Positions 37,578 to 50,608 of a DNA stretch of 64,000 nt are shown piece after piece; the stretch's first letter is position 1, and each line of letters begins with the position of its first letter. The DNA comes from Cedecea davisae DSM 4568 (lineage in GTDB: Bacteria; Pseudomonadota; Gammaproteobacteria; Enterobacterales; Enterobacteriaceae): NCBI RefSeq assembly GCF_000412335.2, contig NZ_KE161030.1:3240865-3304864 (forward strand), given 5' to 3'. The notes under the pieces are model-generated. The model made no database searches. It was not told the origin of the DNA and saw nothing but the letters and a program-made list of their open reading frames with translations. The translations under genes and the position numbers were made by a program.

Positions 37578-37789
37578 TGGCGTTTTAAGGGGCGAACCAG
37601 GTTATCCAGCCCCTCAACCTTAATCAGCAGCGTCAGGGCCATCAGCTCGCCGAGATGGCCCTGCGGAAACTCTCCCTTTCTGGAGAACCACAGCAAATAC
37701 TCTTCCGGTAAATCAATCAGCATCCGGCCTTTGTATTTACCAAACGGCATCGCCGTATTGGCTATCTCGATAAGCTGCTCTTTGTCCAT
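37574..37789 (-). CDS. ypeB: DUF3820 protein YpeB
   Basis: The 71-aa protein contains MPFGKYKGRMLIDLPEEYLLWFSRKGEFP, the hallmark of DUF3820 (putative quorum-sensing-regulated virulence factor family), and matches E. coli YpeB. It follows ligA with its start at the base next to the ligA stop, so the two are one transcript. The function is unknown. Confidence 0.9.
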   Translation of the reverse strand: MDKEQLIEIANTAMPFGKYKGRMLIDLPEEYLLWFSRKGEFPQGHLGELMALTLLIKVEGLDNLVRPLKRH

Positions 37790-39817
<2,028 letters not shown>

Positions 39818-39824
39818 TCAATGA

Positions 39825-39850
39825 TAAAAAACCCCCGACAGGCGGGGGTT
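39825..39850 (-). terminator. zipA terminator
   Basis: On the minus strand, CCCCCGCCTGTCGGGGG followed by six T residues lies between zipA and ligA. Because it precedes ligA, ligA probably needs read-through or its own promoter. Confidence 0.75.
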
Positions 39851-39874
39851 CAGGGGAAACGTTCAGGCCAGGAT

Positions 39875-40846
39875 TCAGGCGTTAGCTTCAACAACCTCGC
39901 GAATTCTGTCCTGGTACTCGCGCAGCTTCTGCGGAGTCATCATGCGACGCTGATCGTCGAGCACCACGCCGCCAACTTCGTCGGCAATGTGCTGGGCAGA
40001 CTGCAACATCAGCTTAAAGTTTTGTGCCGGATCGCCGTAGGACGGCACCTGCATAAAGATGGTAATGCCAGGGGTAGCAAAATCATCCATGCTTTCCGGG
40101 TCAAAGGAGCCTGGCTTCACCATATTAGCGAGGCTGAACAGCACAGGGCCGCTGCCGTCCGGGCTAAGATGGCGATGGAAAATATTCATTTCACCGAATT
40201 TGAAACCGGCCTGCTCGATGCTGCTTAACAGCAATTCGCCGTTCAGCATGCTGCCCGCGTGGGCGGCCACGTTCATCACGATAACCGTCTCTTTTCTCTG
40301 CGCAACAGGCTGCGGTGCAGGCTCTGCGGCAACAGGTTCTGGTTCAGGCTGCGGAGCAGGCTCTGCGCTGAAGGGCTGAGACACTGGCTGTACCGGCGCG
40401 GCTGGCTGAGCCGGAGCGGCATGTACCGGAGGCTGAGGTGCAGCAGGGTGCACGGGTTCAGCGTGCTGCTGAACAGGCTCGGCGTGGCGAGGAGGCTGAG
40501 CAACAGGTTCCGGCTGACGAGGCTGCGCGGCAGGGCGAGGCTCTGCGGACGCATACGGCGGCTCGTAGTTGTGCTGAGGTGCCTGCGGCTGACGCGGCGC
40601 ACCTGTATCGCGGGAGGCTGGCTCCTGCGCAGGAGTCGCCCGACGGACGCGCACTTCACCGACACCTTCCTCTTCTTCCTCGTCCTCTTCTTCGTATTCG
40701 TCACGTTTCGACTTCATACGTTTCAGCGGGCGATCGCGGAACACGGAAGAACGTTCCTTACGGCTGGTCCACAGGCCGTGTACCAGTAAGGCTATTATGG
40801 CGATCGCGCCAACAATGATTAATATCAGACGCAAATCCTGCATCAT
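39875..40846 (-). CDS. zipA: Cell-division protein ZipA
   Basis: The 323-aa protein has an N-terminal membrane anchor ([21 protein letters not shown]), a charged stretch ([16 protein letters not shown]), a long Pro/Gln/Ala-rich linker (about residues 80-185) and a C-terminal FtsZ-binding domain ([17 protein letters not shown] to the end). It tethers FtsZ rings to the inner membrane and is essential. The start MMQDLRL matches E. coli; the ORF's longer N terminus is not real. Confidence 0.95.
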   Translation of the reverse strand: MMQDLRLILIIVGAIAIIALLVHGLWTSRKERSSVFRDRPLKRMKSKRDEYEEEDEEEEEGVGEVRVRRATPAQEPASRDTGAPRQPQAPQHNYEPPYASAEPRPAAQPRQPEPVAQPPRHAEPVQQHAEPVHPAAPQPPVHAAPAQPAAPVQPVSQPFSAEPAPQPEPEPVAAEPAPQPVAQRKETVIVMNVAAHAGSMLNGELLLSSIEQAGFKFGEMNIFHRHLSPDGSGPVLFSLANMVKPGSFDPESMDDFATPGITIFMQVPSYGDPAQNFKLMLQSAQHIADEVGGVVLDDQRRMMTPQKLREYQDRIREVVEANA

Positions 40847-41076
40847 TATATTCTCTGTTGTTCTAACACCTTGCCACCGAGGCAAACATTTACTCACTAA
40901 GAGTATTTGCCCATCTGCTCAAGTGCAAGTGCGAGCACGGTTTTCTCATCATAAAGATAGCTTAAGGGCACCTTTTCGCTGTTTTTTCGACCAAATCCTG
41001 GCGGGTTTTTCTCAATACAGTCGGTTATGATAGCCCCGCAGCTTACAGCATTGACCTAAAAGGAGTCTGTTCAGAT

Positions 41077-41838
41077 ATGGTTTCATCTTCCGGAGCCGCG
41101 CCTCGTAGTGGCGTTTACTATTTTTCTCAGGGCTGGAAACTGGTACGCGAGCCGGGCATTAAGCGCTTTGTCGTGCTGCCGCTGCTGGTGAATATTTTAT
41201 TGCTTGGTGGAGCCTTCTGGTGGCTGTTTACCCGCCTTGATATCTGGATACCGGCGATGATGAGCCACGTTCCGGACTGGCTACAGTGGCTTAACTATCT
41301 CCTCTGGCCGCTGGTGACCGTTTCCGTGCTGCTGGTGTTCGGCTATTTCTTCTCGACCATAGCCAACCTGATCGCCGCCCCGTTTAGCGGGCTGCTGGCC
41401 GAGCAGCTGGAAGCGAGGTTAACCGGCGCTACCCCGCCGGATACCGGCGTTGTCGGTATCATGAAAGACCTGCCGCGCATTATGAAACGTGAATGGCAGA
41501 AACTCGCCTGGTATCTGCCGCGCGCCGTGGTTCTGCTGCTGCTGTACTTTATCCCCGGTATCGGCCAGACGGTCGCGCCGGTGCTGTGGTTCCTGTTCAG
41601 CGCGTGGATGCTGGCCATCCAGTATTGCGACTACCCGTTCGATAACCACAAAGTGCCGTTTAAGCAAATGCGCGTGGCGCTTCGCGAGAAAAAAGTCGTC
41701 AACATGCAGTTTGGCGCGCTGGTGAGCCTGTTTACTCTGATCCCCGTGCTCAATCTTTTCATCCTGCCGGTCGCCGTTTGCGGCGCAACCGCGATGTGGG
41801 TGGACTGTTACCGCGGCAAACATGCTCTGTGGAAGTAA
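41077..41838 (+). CDS. cysZ: Sulfate transporter CysZ
   Basis: The 253-aa inner-membrane protein matches E. coli CysZ, with several hydrophobic segments ([38 protein letters not shown]). It imports sulfate for cysteine synthesis. It lies divergent from zipA and directly upstream of cysK. AAGGAG lies 13 bases before the ATG, so the spacing is long but acceptable. Confidence 0.95.
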   Translation: MVSSSGAAPRSGVYYFSQGWKLVREPGIKRFVVLPLLVNILLLGGAFWWLFTRLDIWIPAMMSHVPDWLQWLNYLLWPLVTVSVLLVFGYFFSTIANLIAAPFSGLLAEQLEARLTGATPPDTGVVGIMKDLPRIMKREWQKLAWYLPRAVVLLLLYFIPGIGQTVAPVLWFLFSAWMLAIQYCDYPFDNHKVPFKQMRVALREKKVVNMQFGALVSLFTLIPVLNLFILPVAVCGATAMWVDCYRGKHALWK

Positions 41839-41995
41839 CGCCCCGGAAGGGAGAAAGCTTATGCCATTGCTTATTCCAGGTTGCATTGGCTTATTTCCCT
41901 TCCACATATAGATATGCTATTTCCTTACTTCCGCATATTTCCTGAGCGGGTATGCTGAACCGGTATCCCAAAATTCAGACAGTTAAGGACGAGCC
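41839..41995 (+). promoter_or_regulatory. cysK promoter region with probable CysB sites
   Basis: The 157-bp gap between cysZ and cysK carries repeated AT-rich half-site-like blocks (TTATTTCCC, TTCCTTACTTCC, CATAT) as in the E. coli cysK promoter, which is bound by CysB with N-acetylserine. TATGCT (about 41951) may be the -10 element. Confidence 0.6.
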
Positions 41996-42967
41996 ATGAG
42001 TAAAATTTATGAAGACAACTCCCTGACAATCGGCCATACGCCGCTGGTTCGCCTGAACCGTATCGGTAATGGACGCATTCTGGCGAAGGTGGAGTCCCGC
42101 AACCCAAGCTTTAGCGTCAAATGCCGTATTGGTGCCAACATGATTTGGGATGCCGAAAAACGCGGCGTGCTCAAGCCTGGCGTTGAGCTGGTTGAACCGA
42201 CCAGCGGTAATACGGGGATTGCTCTGGCTTACGTGGCGGCGGCTCGCGGCTACAAGCTGACGCTGACCATGCCGGAAACCATGAGCATCGAGCGCCGCAA
42301 GCTGCTGAAAGCGCTGGGCGCGAACCTGGTGCTGACCGAAGGCGCTAAAGGCATGAAGGGCGCGATTCAGAAGGCAGAAGAAATTGTTGCCAGCGACCCG
42401 GCTAAATACCTGCTGTTGCAGCAGTTCAGCAACCCGGCTAACCCGGAAATCCACGAAAAAACCACCGGCCCGGAAATCTGGGAAGATACCGACGGTGAAG
42501 TAGACGTCTTTATTGCGGGCGTGGGTACCGGCGGCACGCTGACCGGCGTCAGCCGCTATATCAAGAACACCAAAGGTAAAACCTCGCTGATTAGCGTGGC
42601 GGTTGAGCCAACCGACTCTCCGGTTATTCAGCAGGCGCTGGCAGGCGAAGAGCTCAAGCCTGGTCCGCACAAAATTCAGGGCATCGGTGCCGGTTTTATT
42701 CCGGGCAACCTGGATCTTAAGCTTATCGATAAAGTGGTGACTATCTCCAACGAAGAAGCGATTTCTACCGCCCGTCGCCTGATGGACGAAGAAGGTATTC
42801 TGGCCGGGATCTCCTCTGGCGCGGCCGTTGCGGCTGCGTTGAAGCTTCAGGAAGACGAAGCCTTTACCAACAAGAACATTGTGGTTATCCTTCCGTCCTC
42901 CGGGGAGCGCTATTTGAGTACTGCACTGTTTGCCGATCTGTTCACTGAGAAAGAACTGCAACAGTAA
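41996..42967 (+). CDS. cysK: Cysteine synthase A
   Basis: The 323-aa PLP enzyme has the phosphate-binding block TSGNTGIAL and the specificity segment [14 protein letters not shown]. The PLP Lys is in [11 protein letters not shown]. It makes cysteine from O-acetylserine and sulfide; in many enterobacteria it also binds CysE and CdiA toxins. It matches E. coli CysK along its length. A terminator follows, then ptsH. Confidence 0.97.
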   Translation: MSKIYEDNSLTIGHTPLVRLNRIGNGRILAKVESRNPSFSVKCRIGANMIWDAEKRGVLKPGVELVEPTSGNTGIALAYVAAARGYKLTLTMPETMSIERRKLLKALGANLVLTEGAKGMKGAIQKAEEIVASDPAKYLLLQQFSNPANPEIHEKTTGPEIWEDTDGEVDVFIAGVGTGGTLTGVSRYIKNTKGKTSLISVAVEPTDSPVIQQALAGEELKPGPHKIQGIGAGFIPGNLDLKLIDKVVTISNEEAISTARRLMDEEGILAGISSGAAVAAALKLQEDEAFTNKNIVVILPSSGERYLSTALFADLFTEKELQQ

Positions 42968-42989
42968 TGCCAGTATTTGATATATGCTT

Positions 42990-43017
42990 AAAAAAGCACC
43001 CGAGAGGGTGCTTTTTT
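42990..43017 (+). terminator. cysK terminator
   Basis: AAAAAGCACC-CGAGA-GGGTGCTTTTTT hairpin, 24 bases after the cysK stop. Confidence 0.85.
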
Positions 43018-43338
43018 GTGGCGCACATCAAAGTTTCACCCTCATCGGCATTGCTTTCACCCCCGCAGGTCTGGTATTTAACCAGCAATTATTTTGATGC
43101 GCGAAATTAATCAAGCTGTGAGATGGGCCTGCTGAATCGATTTAACGATTTGGTGGATATTCGCTTTTCACGGCATAATGGATACGGATCGGCGAAACGC
43201 TTCTGGCGTCTTTTTCGCGGTTCCCAGGCATCCGGTGCCTCGTTCCATCAACGTTGGCGCTAACGATACAGGCTAAAGTTTGGCCGCCAGGCTAGACTTT
43301 AGTTCCACAACACTAAACCTATAAGTTGGGGAAATACA
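43018..43338 (+). promoter_or_regulatory. ptsH multi-promoter leader
   Basis: A 320-base region lies between cysK and ptsH. The distal part has -35/-10-like TTGGTG (43150) and CATAAT (43174). The proximal part (CAGGCTAAAG to TAGACTTTAG, 43269-43302) matches the E. coli ptsH P1 region and runs into the conserved leader ending TTGGGGAAATACA before ATG. CRP, Mlc and Cra control pts in E. coli; I could not place their sites here with confidence. Confidence 0.6.
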
Positions 43339-43596
43339 ATGTTCCAGCAAGAAGTAACTATTACCGCTCCGAACGGTCTGCATACCCGCCCTGCTGCTCA
43401 GTTTGTTAAAGAAGCGAAAGGCTTCACTTCAGAAATCACCGTGACGTCTAACGGCAAAAGCGCCAGCGCTAAGAGCCTGTTCAAACTACAAACTCTGGGC
43501 CTGACTCAGGGTACCGTAGTGACTCTCTCCGCTGAAGGCGAAGATGAGCAGAAAGCCGTTGAGCATTTAGTAAAACTGATGGCTGAACTCGAGTAA
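43339..43596 (+). CDS. ptsH: Phosphocarrier protein HPr
   Basis: The 85-aa protein has the active-site block [11 protein letters not shown] with His15 and the [11 protein letters not shown] loop with Ser46. It takes phosphate from enzyme I and passes it to sugar-specific EIIs. It is followed 44 bp later by ptsI, then crr. Confidence 0.99.
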   Translation: MFQQEVTITAPNGLHTRPAAQFVKEAKGFTSEITVTSNGKSASAKSLFKLQTLGLTQGTVVTLSAEGEDEQKAVEHLVKLMAELE

Positions 43597-43640
43597 GTTC
43601 TGGGTTCTTCGTAAATATCAGTCACAAGTAAGGTAGGGTT

Positions 43641-45368
43641 ATGATTTCAGGCATTTTAGCATCCCCGGGTATCGCTTTCGGCAAAGCACTTTTGCTGAAG
43701 GAAGATGAAATTGTCATCGACCGGAAGAAAATTTCTGCCGACAAAGTTGAGCAGGAAGTTGAACGTTTTCTCAGCGGGCGCGCCAAAGCATCCGAGCAGT
43801 TAGAAGCGATCAAAATTAAAGCTGGCGAGACCTTCGGTGAAGAAAAGGAAGCTATCTTCGAAGGCCACATTATGTTGCTGGAAGACGAAGAGCTCGAGCA
43901 GGAAATCATAGCCCTCATCAAAGATAAGCTGGTCACCGCGGACGCTGCGGCGTACGAAGTGATTGAAGGCCAGGCGACGGCTCTTGAAGAGCTGGACGAC
44001 GAATACCTGAAAGAGCGTGCTGCTGACGTGCGCGACATCGGTAAGCGCCTGCTGCAGAACATTCTCGGCCTGAACATTATCGATTTAAGCGCAATCAAGG
44101 ATGAAGTTATCCTGGTTGCTAAAGATCTGACCCCGTCAGAAACCGCACAGCTGAACCTGAAAAAGGTGCTGGGTTTCATCACCGATATCGGCGGCCGTAC
44201 CTCCCATACCTCCATCATGGCGCGTTCTCTGGAACTGCCTGCGATTGTGGGCACCGGTAGCGTCACCTCTGATGTGAAAAACGACGACTATCTGATCCTC
44301 GATGCGGTTAACAACAAAGTTTACGTTAACCCGACCAACGAGCAGATCGAAGAGCTGCGTGCGGTTCAGCAACAGGTTGCTTCTGAGAAAGCCGAACTGG
44401 CTAAGCTGAAAGACCTGCCTGCTATCACCCTCGACGGCCATCAGGTCGAAGTTTGCGCCAACATCGGTACCGTTCGTGATATCGACGGTGCAGAGCGCAA
44501 CGGTGCGGAAGGTGTGGGTCTGTATCGTACCGAATTCCTGTTCATGGATCGCGACTCGCTGCCAACTGAAGAAGAGCAGTTTGCCGCGTATAAAGCCGTT
44601 GCTGAAGCCTGCGGCTCTCAGGCGGTCATCGTTCGTACCATGGACATCGGCGGCGACAAAGAGCTGCCGTACATGAACTTCCCGAAAGAAGAGAACCCGT
44701 TCCTCGGCTGGCGTGCAATTCGTATCGCCATGGATCGCAAAGAGATCCTTCACGCTCAGGTTCGCGCCATTCTGCGTGCTTCCGCCTTCGGCAAGCTGCG
44801 CATTATGTTCCCGATGATCATCTCCGTTGAAGAAGTGCGTGCGCTTAAAGCAGAGATTGAGCTTCTGAAAGCGCAGCTGCGCGAAGAAGGGAAAGCGTTC
44901 GATGAAACCATCGAAATCGGCGTAATGGTTGAAACCCCTGCGGCAGCGACGATTGCTCGTCATCTGGCCAAAGAAGTTGACTTCTTCAGCATCGGCACCA
45001 ACGATTTAACTCAGTACACCCTGGCAGTTGACCGCGGTAATGATATGATTTCACATCTTTACCAGCCAATGTCACCGTCCGTACTGACTCTGATTAAGCA
45101 AGTTATTGATGCTTCTCATGCAGAAGGTAAATGGACCGGTATGTGTGGTGAGCTTGCGGGCGACGAACGTGCTACACTTCTGTTGCTTGGGATGGGCCTG
45201 GACGAATTCAGTATGAGCGCCATTTCTATCCCTCGTATCAAGAAGATCATCCGTAACACGAACTTCGAAGATGCGAAAGTGTTAGCAGAGCAGGCTCTTG
45301 CTCAACCGACAACGGACGAGTTAATGACGCTGGTTAACAAGTTCATTGAAGAAAAAACAATCTGCTAA
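43641..45368 (+). CDS. ptsI: PTS enzyme I
   Basis: The 575-aa protein has the phospho-His motif [18 protein letters not shown] (His189 region), the PEP-binding blocks [15 protein letters not shown] and KLRIMFPMI, and Cys in GMCGELAGD. It autophosphorylates from PEP and donates to HPr. Length is as in E. coli. It is the central gene of ptsH-ptsI-crr. Confidence 0.99.
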   Translation: MISGILASPGIAFGKALLLKEDEIVIDRKKISADKVEQEVERFLSGRAKASEQLEAIKIKAGETFGEEKEAIFEGHIMLLEDEELEQEIIALIKDKLVTADAAAYEVIEGQATALEELDDEYLKERAADVRDIGKRLLQNILGLNIIDLSAIKDEVILVAKDLTPSETAQLNLKKVLGFITDIGGRTSHTSIMARSLELPAIVGTGSVTSDVKNDDYLILDAVNNKVYVNPTNEQIEELRAVQQQVASEKAELAKLKDLPAITLDGHQVEVCANIGTVRDIDGAERNGAEGVGLYRTEFLFMDRDSLPTEEEQFAAYKAVAEACGSQAVIVRTMDIGGDKELPYMNFPKEENPFLGWRAIRIAMDRKEILHAQVRAILRASAFGKLRIMFPMIISVEEVRALKAEIELLKAQLREEGKAFDETIEIGVMVETPAAATIARHLAKEVDFFSIGTNDLTQYTLAVDRGNDMISHLYQPMSPSVLTLIKQVIDASHAEGKWTGMCGELAGDERATLLLLGMGLDEFSMSAISIPRIKKIIRNTNFEDAKVLAEQALAQPTTDELMTLVNKFIEEKTIC

Positions 45369-45411
45369 TTCACGAGATGCGGCCCAAATTACTGCTTAGG
45401 AGAGAAGGCTA

Positions 45412-45915
45412 ATGGGGTTATTTAGTAAACTGTTCGGTGACAAAAGCAATAGCGACACCGGAACCATTGAGATCGTTGCTCCACTGTCTGGCGAAATTGT
45501 TAATATTGAAGATGTGCCGGATGTAGTGTTTGCTGAAAAAATCGTTGGTGACGGTATTGCTATCAAACCAACCGGCAACAAAATGGTTGCTCCGGTTGAC
45601 GGTACTATCGGTAAAATCTTCGAAACTAACCACGCTTTCTCTATCGAGTCCGATAGCGGGATCGAGCTGTTCGTTCACTTCGGTATCGACACCGTTGAAC
45701 TGAAAGGTGAAGGTTTCAAACGCATCGCCGAAGAAGGCCAGCGCGTCAAGAAAGGCGACGTGGTCATTGAGTTCGATCTGCCACTGCTGGAAGAGAAAGC
45801 CAAGTCTACCCTGACTCCGGTTGTTATCTCCAACATGGACGAAATCAAAGAGCTGATCAAACTGACTGGTAGCGTGACCGTAGGCGAAACGCCGGTTATC
45901 CGCATCAAGAAGTAA
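45412..45915 (+). CDS. crr: PTS glucose-specific enzyme IIA
   Basis: The 167-aa protein has the two active-site histidines in FETNHAFS and [10 protein letters not shown]. It carries phosphate to EIICB-Glc and, when unphosphorylated, blocks several sugar permeases; when phosphorylated it stimulates adenylate cyclase. It is two residues shorter than E. coli EIIA-Glc. AGGAGA lies 9 bases upstream of the start. Confidence 0.98.
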   Translation: MGLFSKLFGDKSNSDTGTIEIVAPLSGEIVNIEDVPDVVFAEKIVGDGIAIKPTGNKMVAPVDGTIGKIFETNHAFSIESDSGIELFVHFGIDTVELKGEGFKRIAEEGQRVKKGDVVIEFDLPLLEEKAKSTLTPVVISNMDEIKELIKLTGSVTVGETPVIRIKK

Positions 45916-45930
45916 ATTTGATTGCATCGA

Positions 45931-45958
45931 AAAAGGCACCTTCAGGGTGCCTTTTTTA
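45931..45958 (+). terminator. crr terminator
   Basis: AAAAGGCACC-TTCA-GGGTGCCTTTTTT, 16 bases after the crr stop. It also faces the end of convergent pdxK. Confidence 0.85.
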
Positions 45959-45969
45959 TTGGGCTGCGT

Positions 45970-46821
45970 TTAGCGCGGTAGCAGCAACTCATCAAGCTGA
46001 TTTTGCTCAGTCCAGGCCATAACCTCAAACACCCGATGCGCCGCCTCTCCTGCCGCCTCTGCAACCTTTTTCCCTTCAAGCAGCCGGCTCACCAGCTCGG
46101 CGCAGAACAGGTCGCCAGTGCCTTTAAGGTCAGTCACCACGCGCTCGTGGCTCATAACCTCTACCGCGTCAGCCGTTACGGTTACCACGGAAATGGCCCG
46201 CGGATCTTTCGCCGGAGCGCTGGTAATCACCACCCAACGAAGCGTTTCTGAAAGCAGACTTTTTGCCGCCTCCACCGCCTGCTCAAGCGTGCCGCAGGGC
46301 ATACCGGTCAGTATTTGCAGCTCAAACAGATTCGGCGTTAAGCCCTGAGCCAGCGGCAAAAGCTCGCTGCGGTAAGCCTCGGGGATCCCCGCCTTCACGT
46401 AGATGCCGCTGTCGGTATCACCCATCACCGGATCGACAAGAATAAGCAGCTCAGGGTGGCTCATACGTCGTTCACGCAGCCATCCGGCAAGCAGATGGAT
46501 TTGCTCCGCACTGCCCATATAACCGGTCGTAACCGCCTTAAGATTACGCAGGGAATCCCGCTCTTCAAGCGCCCGCAGGTAGCCGCTAAACCATTCAGCC
46601 GGGATAACGCCGCCGTAGAAGGTGTCGTAATGCGGCGTGTTGCTAAACAGCACCGTCGGCACCGCCATTGCTCGCCAGCCGTGCTGCGCGATTGCCGGTA
46701 TTGCTATGCTGTTGCCCACGCTGCCATACACCACCTGAGACTGCACCGCGACAATATCCGCCTGCAGCGACCTGCCCGCGTTATGAAACAGTACCGACTG
46801 TATATCGTTATCCTGAGCCAT
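45970..46821 (-). CDS. pdxK: Pyridoxal/pyridoxine/hydroxymethylpyrimidine kinase PdxK
   Basis: The 283-aa ribokinase-fold enzyme has [31 protein letters not shown] and the phosphate motif [13 protein letters not shown] with the catalytic Asp. It phosphorylates B6 vitamers to give PLP. It starts 19 bp after the cysM stop, on the same strand, so it is probably in the cysM transcript; E. coli has yfeK and yfeS between the two. CysM uses PLP. Confidence 0.95.
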   Translation of the reverse strand: MAQDNDIQSVLFHNAGRSLQADIVAVQSQVVYGSVGNSIAIPAIAQHGWRAMAVPTVLFSNTPHYDTFYGGVIPAEWFSGYLRALEERDSLRNLKAVTTGYMGSAEQIHLLAGWLRERRMSHPELLILVDPVMGDTDSGIYVKAGIPEAYRSELLPLAQGLTPNLFELQILTGMPCGTLEQAVEAAKSLLSETLRWVVITSAPAKDPRAISVVTVTADAVEVMSHERVVTDLKGTGDLFCAELVSRLLEGKKVAEAAGEAAHRVFEVMAWTEQNQLDELLLPR

Positions 46822-46840
46822 CTTCCCTCTCCTTTACGGG

Positions 46841-47752
46841 TTAGATACCCGCGCCCTGAACGTAGCTCTCTTCGCCAAATACGCCTGTTGAAAGGTAACG
46901 GTCGCCCCTGTCGCAAATAATTGCCACCACAACCGCTCCCGGATTTGCCTTCGCCACCCGCAACGCTCCGGCCACCGCGCCACCGGAACTTACACCGCAG
47001 AAGATCCCTTCTTCCATCGCCATACGGCGCATGGTTTGCTCGGCTTCTACCTGCGACATATCAATCACTTCATCCACCAGCGACGGGGTATAAATCTTCG
47101 GCAACCACTCTTGCGGCCAGCGGCGGATCCCCGGAATGCTGCTCCCCTCTTCCGGCTGTAGCCCAACAATCTTCACGGGCTTATTTTGCTCACGCATAAA
47201 GCGCCCCACGCCGGTAATGGTTCCGGTGGTGCCCATGCTGGAAACAAAGTGGGTGATGCGCCCTTCGGTCTGACGCCAGATCTCCGGCCCGGTGGAGGTA
47301 TAGTGCGCCAGCGGATTGTCCGGGTTATTAAACTGGTCGAGAACTTTGCCCTCGCCGCCATCGGCCATTTGCTGCGCCAGCTCGCGTGCGCCTTCCATTC
47401 CCTGCGCTTTGCTCACCAGAATCAGCTCCGCGCCGTAGGCCTGCATCGCCGCTTTGCGCTCCATACTCATGTTGTCCGGCATCAGCAGCTTCATGCGGTA
47501 GCCTTTCAGGGCGGCTATCATCGCCAGCGCAATCCCTGTGTTGCCGCTGGTCGCCTCGATTAACGTGTCGCCGGGTTTAATGTCGCCGCGTTTTTCCGCC
47601 TGAACAATCATCGACAGCGCCGCGCGATCTTTAACCGATCCCGCAGGGTTGTTGCCTTCCAGCTTGACCCAAATTTCGCTGCCGTTATCAAGCCCGCTGC
47701 GCTGCAGCCGAACCAGTGGAGTATTGCCGATGGTGCTTTCTAAAGTGATCAC
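46841..47752 (-). CDS. cysM: Cysteine synthase B
   Basis: The 303-aa PLP enzyme has NPAGSVKDRAAL (PLP Lys), [13 protein letters not shown] and SSMGTTGTITGVGRFM. It makes cysteine from O-acetylserine and sulfide, and S-sulfocysteine from thiosulfate, which the adjacent CysPUWA system can import. A terminator separates it from cysA. Confidence 0.97.
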   Translation of the reverse strand: MITLESTIGNTPLVRLQRSGLDNGSEIWVKLEGNNPAGSVKDRAALSMIVQAEKRGDIKPGDTLIEATSGNTGIALAMIAALKGYRMKLLMPDNMSMERKAAMQAYGAELILVSKAQGMEGARELAQQMADGGEGKVLDQFNNPDNPLAHYTSTGPEIWRQTEGRITHFVSSMGTTGTITGVGRFMREQNKPVKIVGLQPEEGSSIPGIRRWPQEWLPKIYTPSLVDEVIDMSQVEAEQTMRRMAMEEGIFCGVSSGGAVAGALRVAKANPGAVVVAIICDRGDRYLSTGVFGEESYVQGAGI

Positions 47753-47772
47753 TTGCCTGCCCGGAATAGAAT

Positions 47773-47799
47773 AAAAAAAGCGGCCACATGGGGCCGCTT
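47773..47799 (-). terminator. cysA-cysM intergenic terminator
   Basis: On the minus strand AGCGGCC-CCATG-TGGCCGCT is followed by seven T residues. It ends the cysPUWA transcript before cysM. Confidence 0.8.
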
Positions 47800-47824
47800 A
47801 TGCGTGTCCTGTTGGGGTAAATTA

Positions 47825-48910
47825 TCAGGCGGATTGCGCCAGGTCTACACCCTGAATACGGTTGCCGCCGTCGTACAGGCGCGCATTTTGCAGCCCAACA
47901 AACAGGCGTTCGCCGCGCTGTGGGATTTGCTGCTCTTTCAGCACCACGGTTAACGGCTCGTCGTACCAACCTAACGGCTGCACAACCAGCTGCATATAAT
48001 GGCCGCGCGGACTGACTTCCAGCACCTGCACCGGCAACGGCGAGTCAAGATTGGTGCGTCGGCTCACGTCCACTTCCCACGGGCGCAGGAACAAGTCGAC
48101 TTCCCCCTGATAAGCCGGGGTAAAGCCTAGCGGCCAGCGGTGCGCACCGACGTGGAACTGGCTGCCGCGCACGACGCCTTTCAGGCGATTAACTTCGCCG
48201 AGGAACTCCAGCACGAAGCGCGTTGCCGGTTCACGCCATACCGACTCAGGCGTGTCCACCTGCTCGATATTCCCCTGGCTCATAACCACCACGCGGTCGG
48301 CGACTTCCATCGCTTCCTCCTGGTCGTGAGTCACAAAGACGCTGGTAAATTTCAGCTCTTCATGCAATTCACGCAGCCAGCGGCGCAGCTCTTTACGCAC
48401 CTGGGCATCCAGGGCGCCAAAAGGCTCATCCAGCAGCAAAATCTGAGGCTCTACCGCCAGAGCGCGAGCTAGGGCCACGCGCTGCTTTTGCCCACCGGAA
48501 AGCTGGGCCGGGTAGCGGTCCGCCAGATGGGAAAGCTGCACCATTTCCAGCAGCTTTGTCACCTTGCGCTTAATTTCCGCAGAGGAAGGACGTTCGCGGC
48601 GCGGCAGCACGGTCAGGCCGAAGGCGATATTGTCGAACACCGACATATGGCGGAACAGGGCATAGTGTTGAAACACAAAACCCACTTTGCGGTCACGGGC
48701 GTGCATACGGCTGACGTCGGTGCCGTTGAAGCTAATGCGCCCGCTGTTTTGATGTTCCAGCCCGGCGATAATGCGCAGCAGCGTGGTTTTACCGGAGCCT
48801 GAAGGCCCGAGCAGCGCCACCATCTGACCAGAAGGGATATCCAGCGAGATATCGTTCAGCACCTGGGTGCGACCAAAAGACTTCTTAATATTGGCAATAT
48901 CAATGCTCAT
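47825..48910 (-). CDS. cysA: Sulfate/thiosulfate ABC transporter ATPase CysA
   Basis: The 361-aa ATPase has Walker [10 protein letters not shown], signature LSGGQKQR and Walker [13 protein letters not shown], plus a C-terminal regulatory TOBE-like domain. It powers the CysUW channel. Its start overlaps the cysW end by 11 bp. E. coli CysA is 365 aa. Confidence 0.98.
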   Translation of the reverse strand: MSIDIANIKKSFGRTQVLNDISLDIPSGQMVALLGPSGSGKTTLLRIIAGLEHQNSGRISFNGTDVSRMHARDRKVGFVFQHYALFRHMSVFDNIAFGLTVLPRRERPSSAEIKRKVTKLLEMVQLSHLADRYPAQLSGGQKQRVALARALAVEPQILLLDEPFGALDAQVRKELRRWLRELHEELKFTSVFVTHDQEEAMEVADRVVVMSQGNIEQVDTPESVWREPATRFVLEFLGEVNRLKGVVRGSQFHVGAHRWPLGFTPAYQGEVDLFLRPWEVDVSRRTNLDSPLPVQVLEVSPRGHYMQLVVQPLGWYDEPLTVVLKEQQIPQRGERLFVGLQNARLYDGGNRIQGVDLAQSA

Positions 48911-49775
48911 GATTTTCCTCCTGCTTGAGGCGTTTTTCCTGATTATTCAGGCGCCACTGCACTGCACTCTTTAAGAACAAGGTTAAAACCGCCATCAGGG
49001 TTAACAGTGCCGCAGCGGTAAACGAGCCGACGGTATTGTAGTCCTGTTGCAGCAATTCAATTTGTAGCGGCAGCGAGAACGTCTCGCCGCGAATCGAGCC
49101 GGAAACCACCGACACCGCGCCAAATTCGCCGATGGCGCGGGCATTGGTCAGCACCACGCCATAGAGCAGCGCCCAGCGAATATTCGGCAAGGTAACGCGG
49201 CGGAACATCTGCCAGCCGGAGGCACCAAGCAAAATAGCGGCCTCGTCTTCCTGGCTGCCCTGGCTGAGCATCACCGGCACCAGCTCGCGCACCACAAACG
49301 GGCAGGTCACAAAGATAGTCACCAGCACCATGCCCGGCCAGGCAAACATAATTTGCAGATTATGGGCATCAAGGAAACCGGCCAGCGGGCCGTTGGAGCC
49401 GTAAAACAGCAGGTAAACCAGGCCCGCCACCACCGGCGAAACGGCGAACGGGATATCCAGCAGCGTAAGCAGCAGCTGGCGCCCCGGGAAGTTAAAGCGC
49501 GTCACCAGCCAGGCCAGCAGCGTGCCGAACACCAGGTTAACCGGCACGGTTATCAGGGCAATCATCACCGTCAGCCAGATGGCATGCAGCATGTCCGGGT
49601 TGGCGATATTTTGCAGGGCAGGCATCAGCCCTTTGGAGAAGGCTTCAACAAAAATTGAGGCAACCGGCACCACCAGAATCAAAAAAGAGACCAGCACGCC
49701 GATGGCAATAAGCGTCCATTTCCCCCAGTTAATGCGGGGGCGATTATAGGTTTTCAAAGCGGTTACATCCGTCAT
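48900..49775 (-). CDS. cysW: Sulfate/thiosulfate ABC permease CysW
   Basis: The 291-aa inner-membrane permease has about six helices and the EAA loop ([23 protein letters not shown]). Length equals E. coli CysW. Its ATG overlaps the cysU stop by one base (TGATG), implying translational coupling. Confidence 0.97.
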   Translation of the reverse strand: MTDVTALKTYNRPRINWGKWTLIAIGVLVSFLILVVPVASIFVEAFSKGLMPALQNIANPDMLHAIWLTVMIALITVPVNLVFGTLLAWLVTRFNFPGRQLLLTLLDIPFAVSPVVAGLVYLLFYGSNGPLAGFLDAHNLQIMFAWPGMVLVTIFVTCPFVVRELVPVMLSQGSQEDEAAILLGASGWQMFRRVTLPNIRWALLYGVVLTNARAIGEFGAVSVVSGSIRGETFSLPLQIELLQQDYNTVGSFTAAALLTLMAVLTLFLKSAVQWRLNNQEKRLKQEENHEH

Positions 49776-50608
49776 CAGTGGCCCACCACGCGCCGACCAA
49801 AGCGGCTCTGCAACGTGTTAATGCTGAACAGCAGCAGTAAAGAAGCCGCCAGGATTACCGAGGCAATAGCGCTTGCCGCCGGGTAGTCAAACTCCTGCAG
49901 GCGAACAAAAATCATCAGCGAGGTGACTTCCGTTTTCCACGCGATATTACCGGCGATGAAGATAACCGCGCCAAACTCACCGAGGCTGCGGGTGAACGAC
50001 AGCGCAACGCCCGCCATCAGCGCCGGGGAAAGCTCCGGCAGCACCACGCGGCGGAAGCTCTGCCAGCGCGTTGCGCCCAGAGTTTCCGCGGCTTCTTCGT
50101 ATTCGGGGCCAAGCTCCTCAAGCACCGGCTGTACGGTACGCACCACGAAAGGAATGCTGGTAAACGCCATCGCCACCGCTATACCGAGCCAGGTGTAGGT
50201 CACTTTGATACCAAACTGCGCCAGCCACTCGCCGTACCAGCCGTTAACCGAAAACAACCCGGCCAGCGTTAAGCCTGCTACGGCAGTCGGCAATGCAAAA
50301 GGCAAATCCATCAGCGCGTCAAGCAGGCTACGCCCCGGAAACTGATAGCGGGTAAGTATCCACGCCATCAGCAGGCCGAACACGCCGTTAAATATGGAAG
50401 CCAGCCCGGCGGAAAGCAGCGTCACCTTATACGCCGCCACCACCTGCGGATTGGTGATAACTTCCCAATACTGAGACAAAGACATTTGTGCGAGCTGCAT
50501 CACCAGCGCGCTCAGGGGCAGCAGCAGGATCAGGCAAACAAACAGCAGGCTGGTGCCGAGGCTAAGGGTAAACCCCGGCAGTACGCGTTTTGAGCGACTG
50601 ACAAACAT
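49775..50608 (-). CDS. cysU: Sulfate/thiosulfate ABC permease CysU (CysT)
   Basis: The 277-aa permease partner of CysW has six helices and the EAA loop GATRWQSFRRVVLPELSPALMAG. The ATG at 50608 ([12 protein letters not shown]) gives the same length as E. coli and overlaps the cysP stop by one base (TGATG). A TTG one codon upstream is not needed. Confidence 0.97.
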   Translation of the reverse strand: MFVSRSKRVLPGFTLSLGTSLLFVCLILLLPLSALVMQLAQMSLSQYWEVITNPQVVAAYKVTLLSAGLASIFNGVFGLLMAWILTRYQFPGRSLLDALMDLPFALPTAVAGLTLAGLFSVNGWYGEWLAQFGIKVTYTWLGIAVAMAFTSIPFVVRTVQPVLEELGPEYEEAAETLGATRWQSFRRVVLPELSPALMAGVALSFTRSLGEFGAVIFIAGNIAWKTEVTSLMIFVRLQEFDYPAASAIASVILAASLLLLFSINTLQSRFGRRVVGH

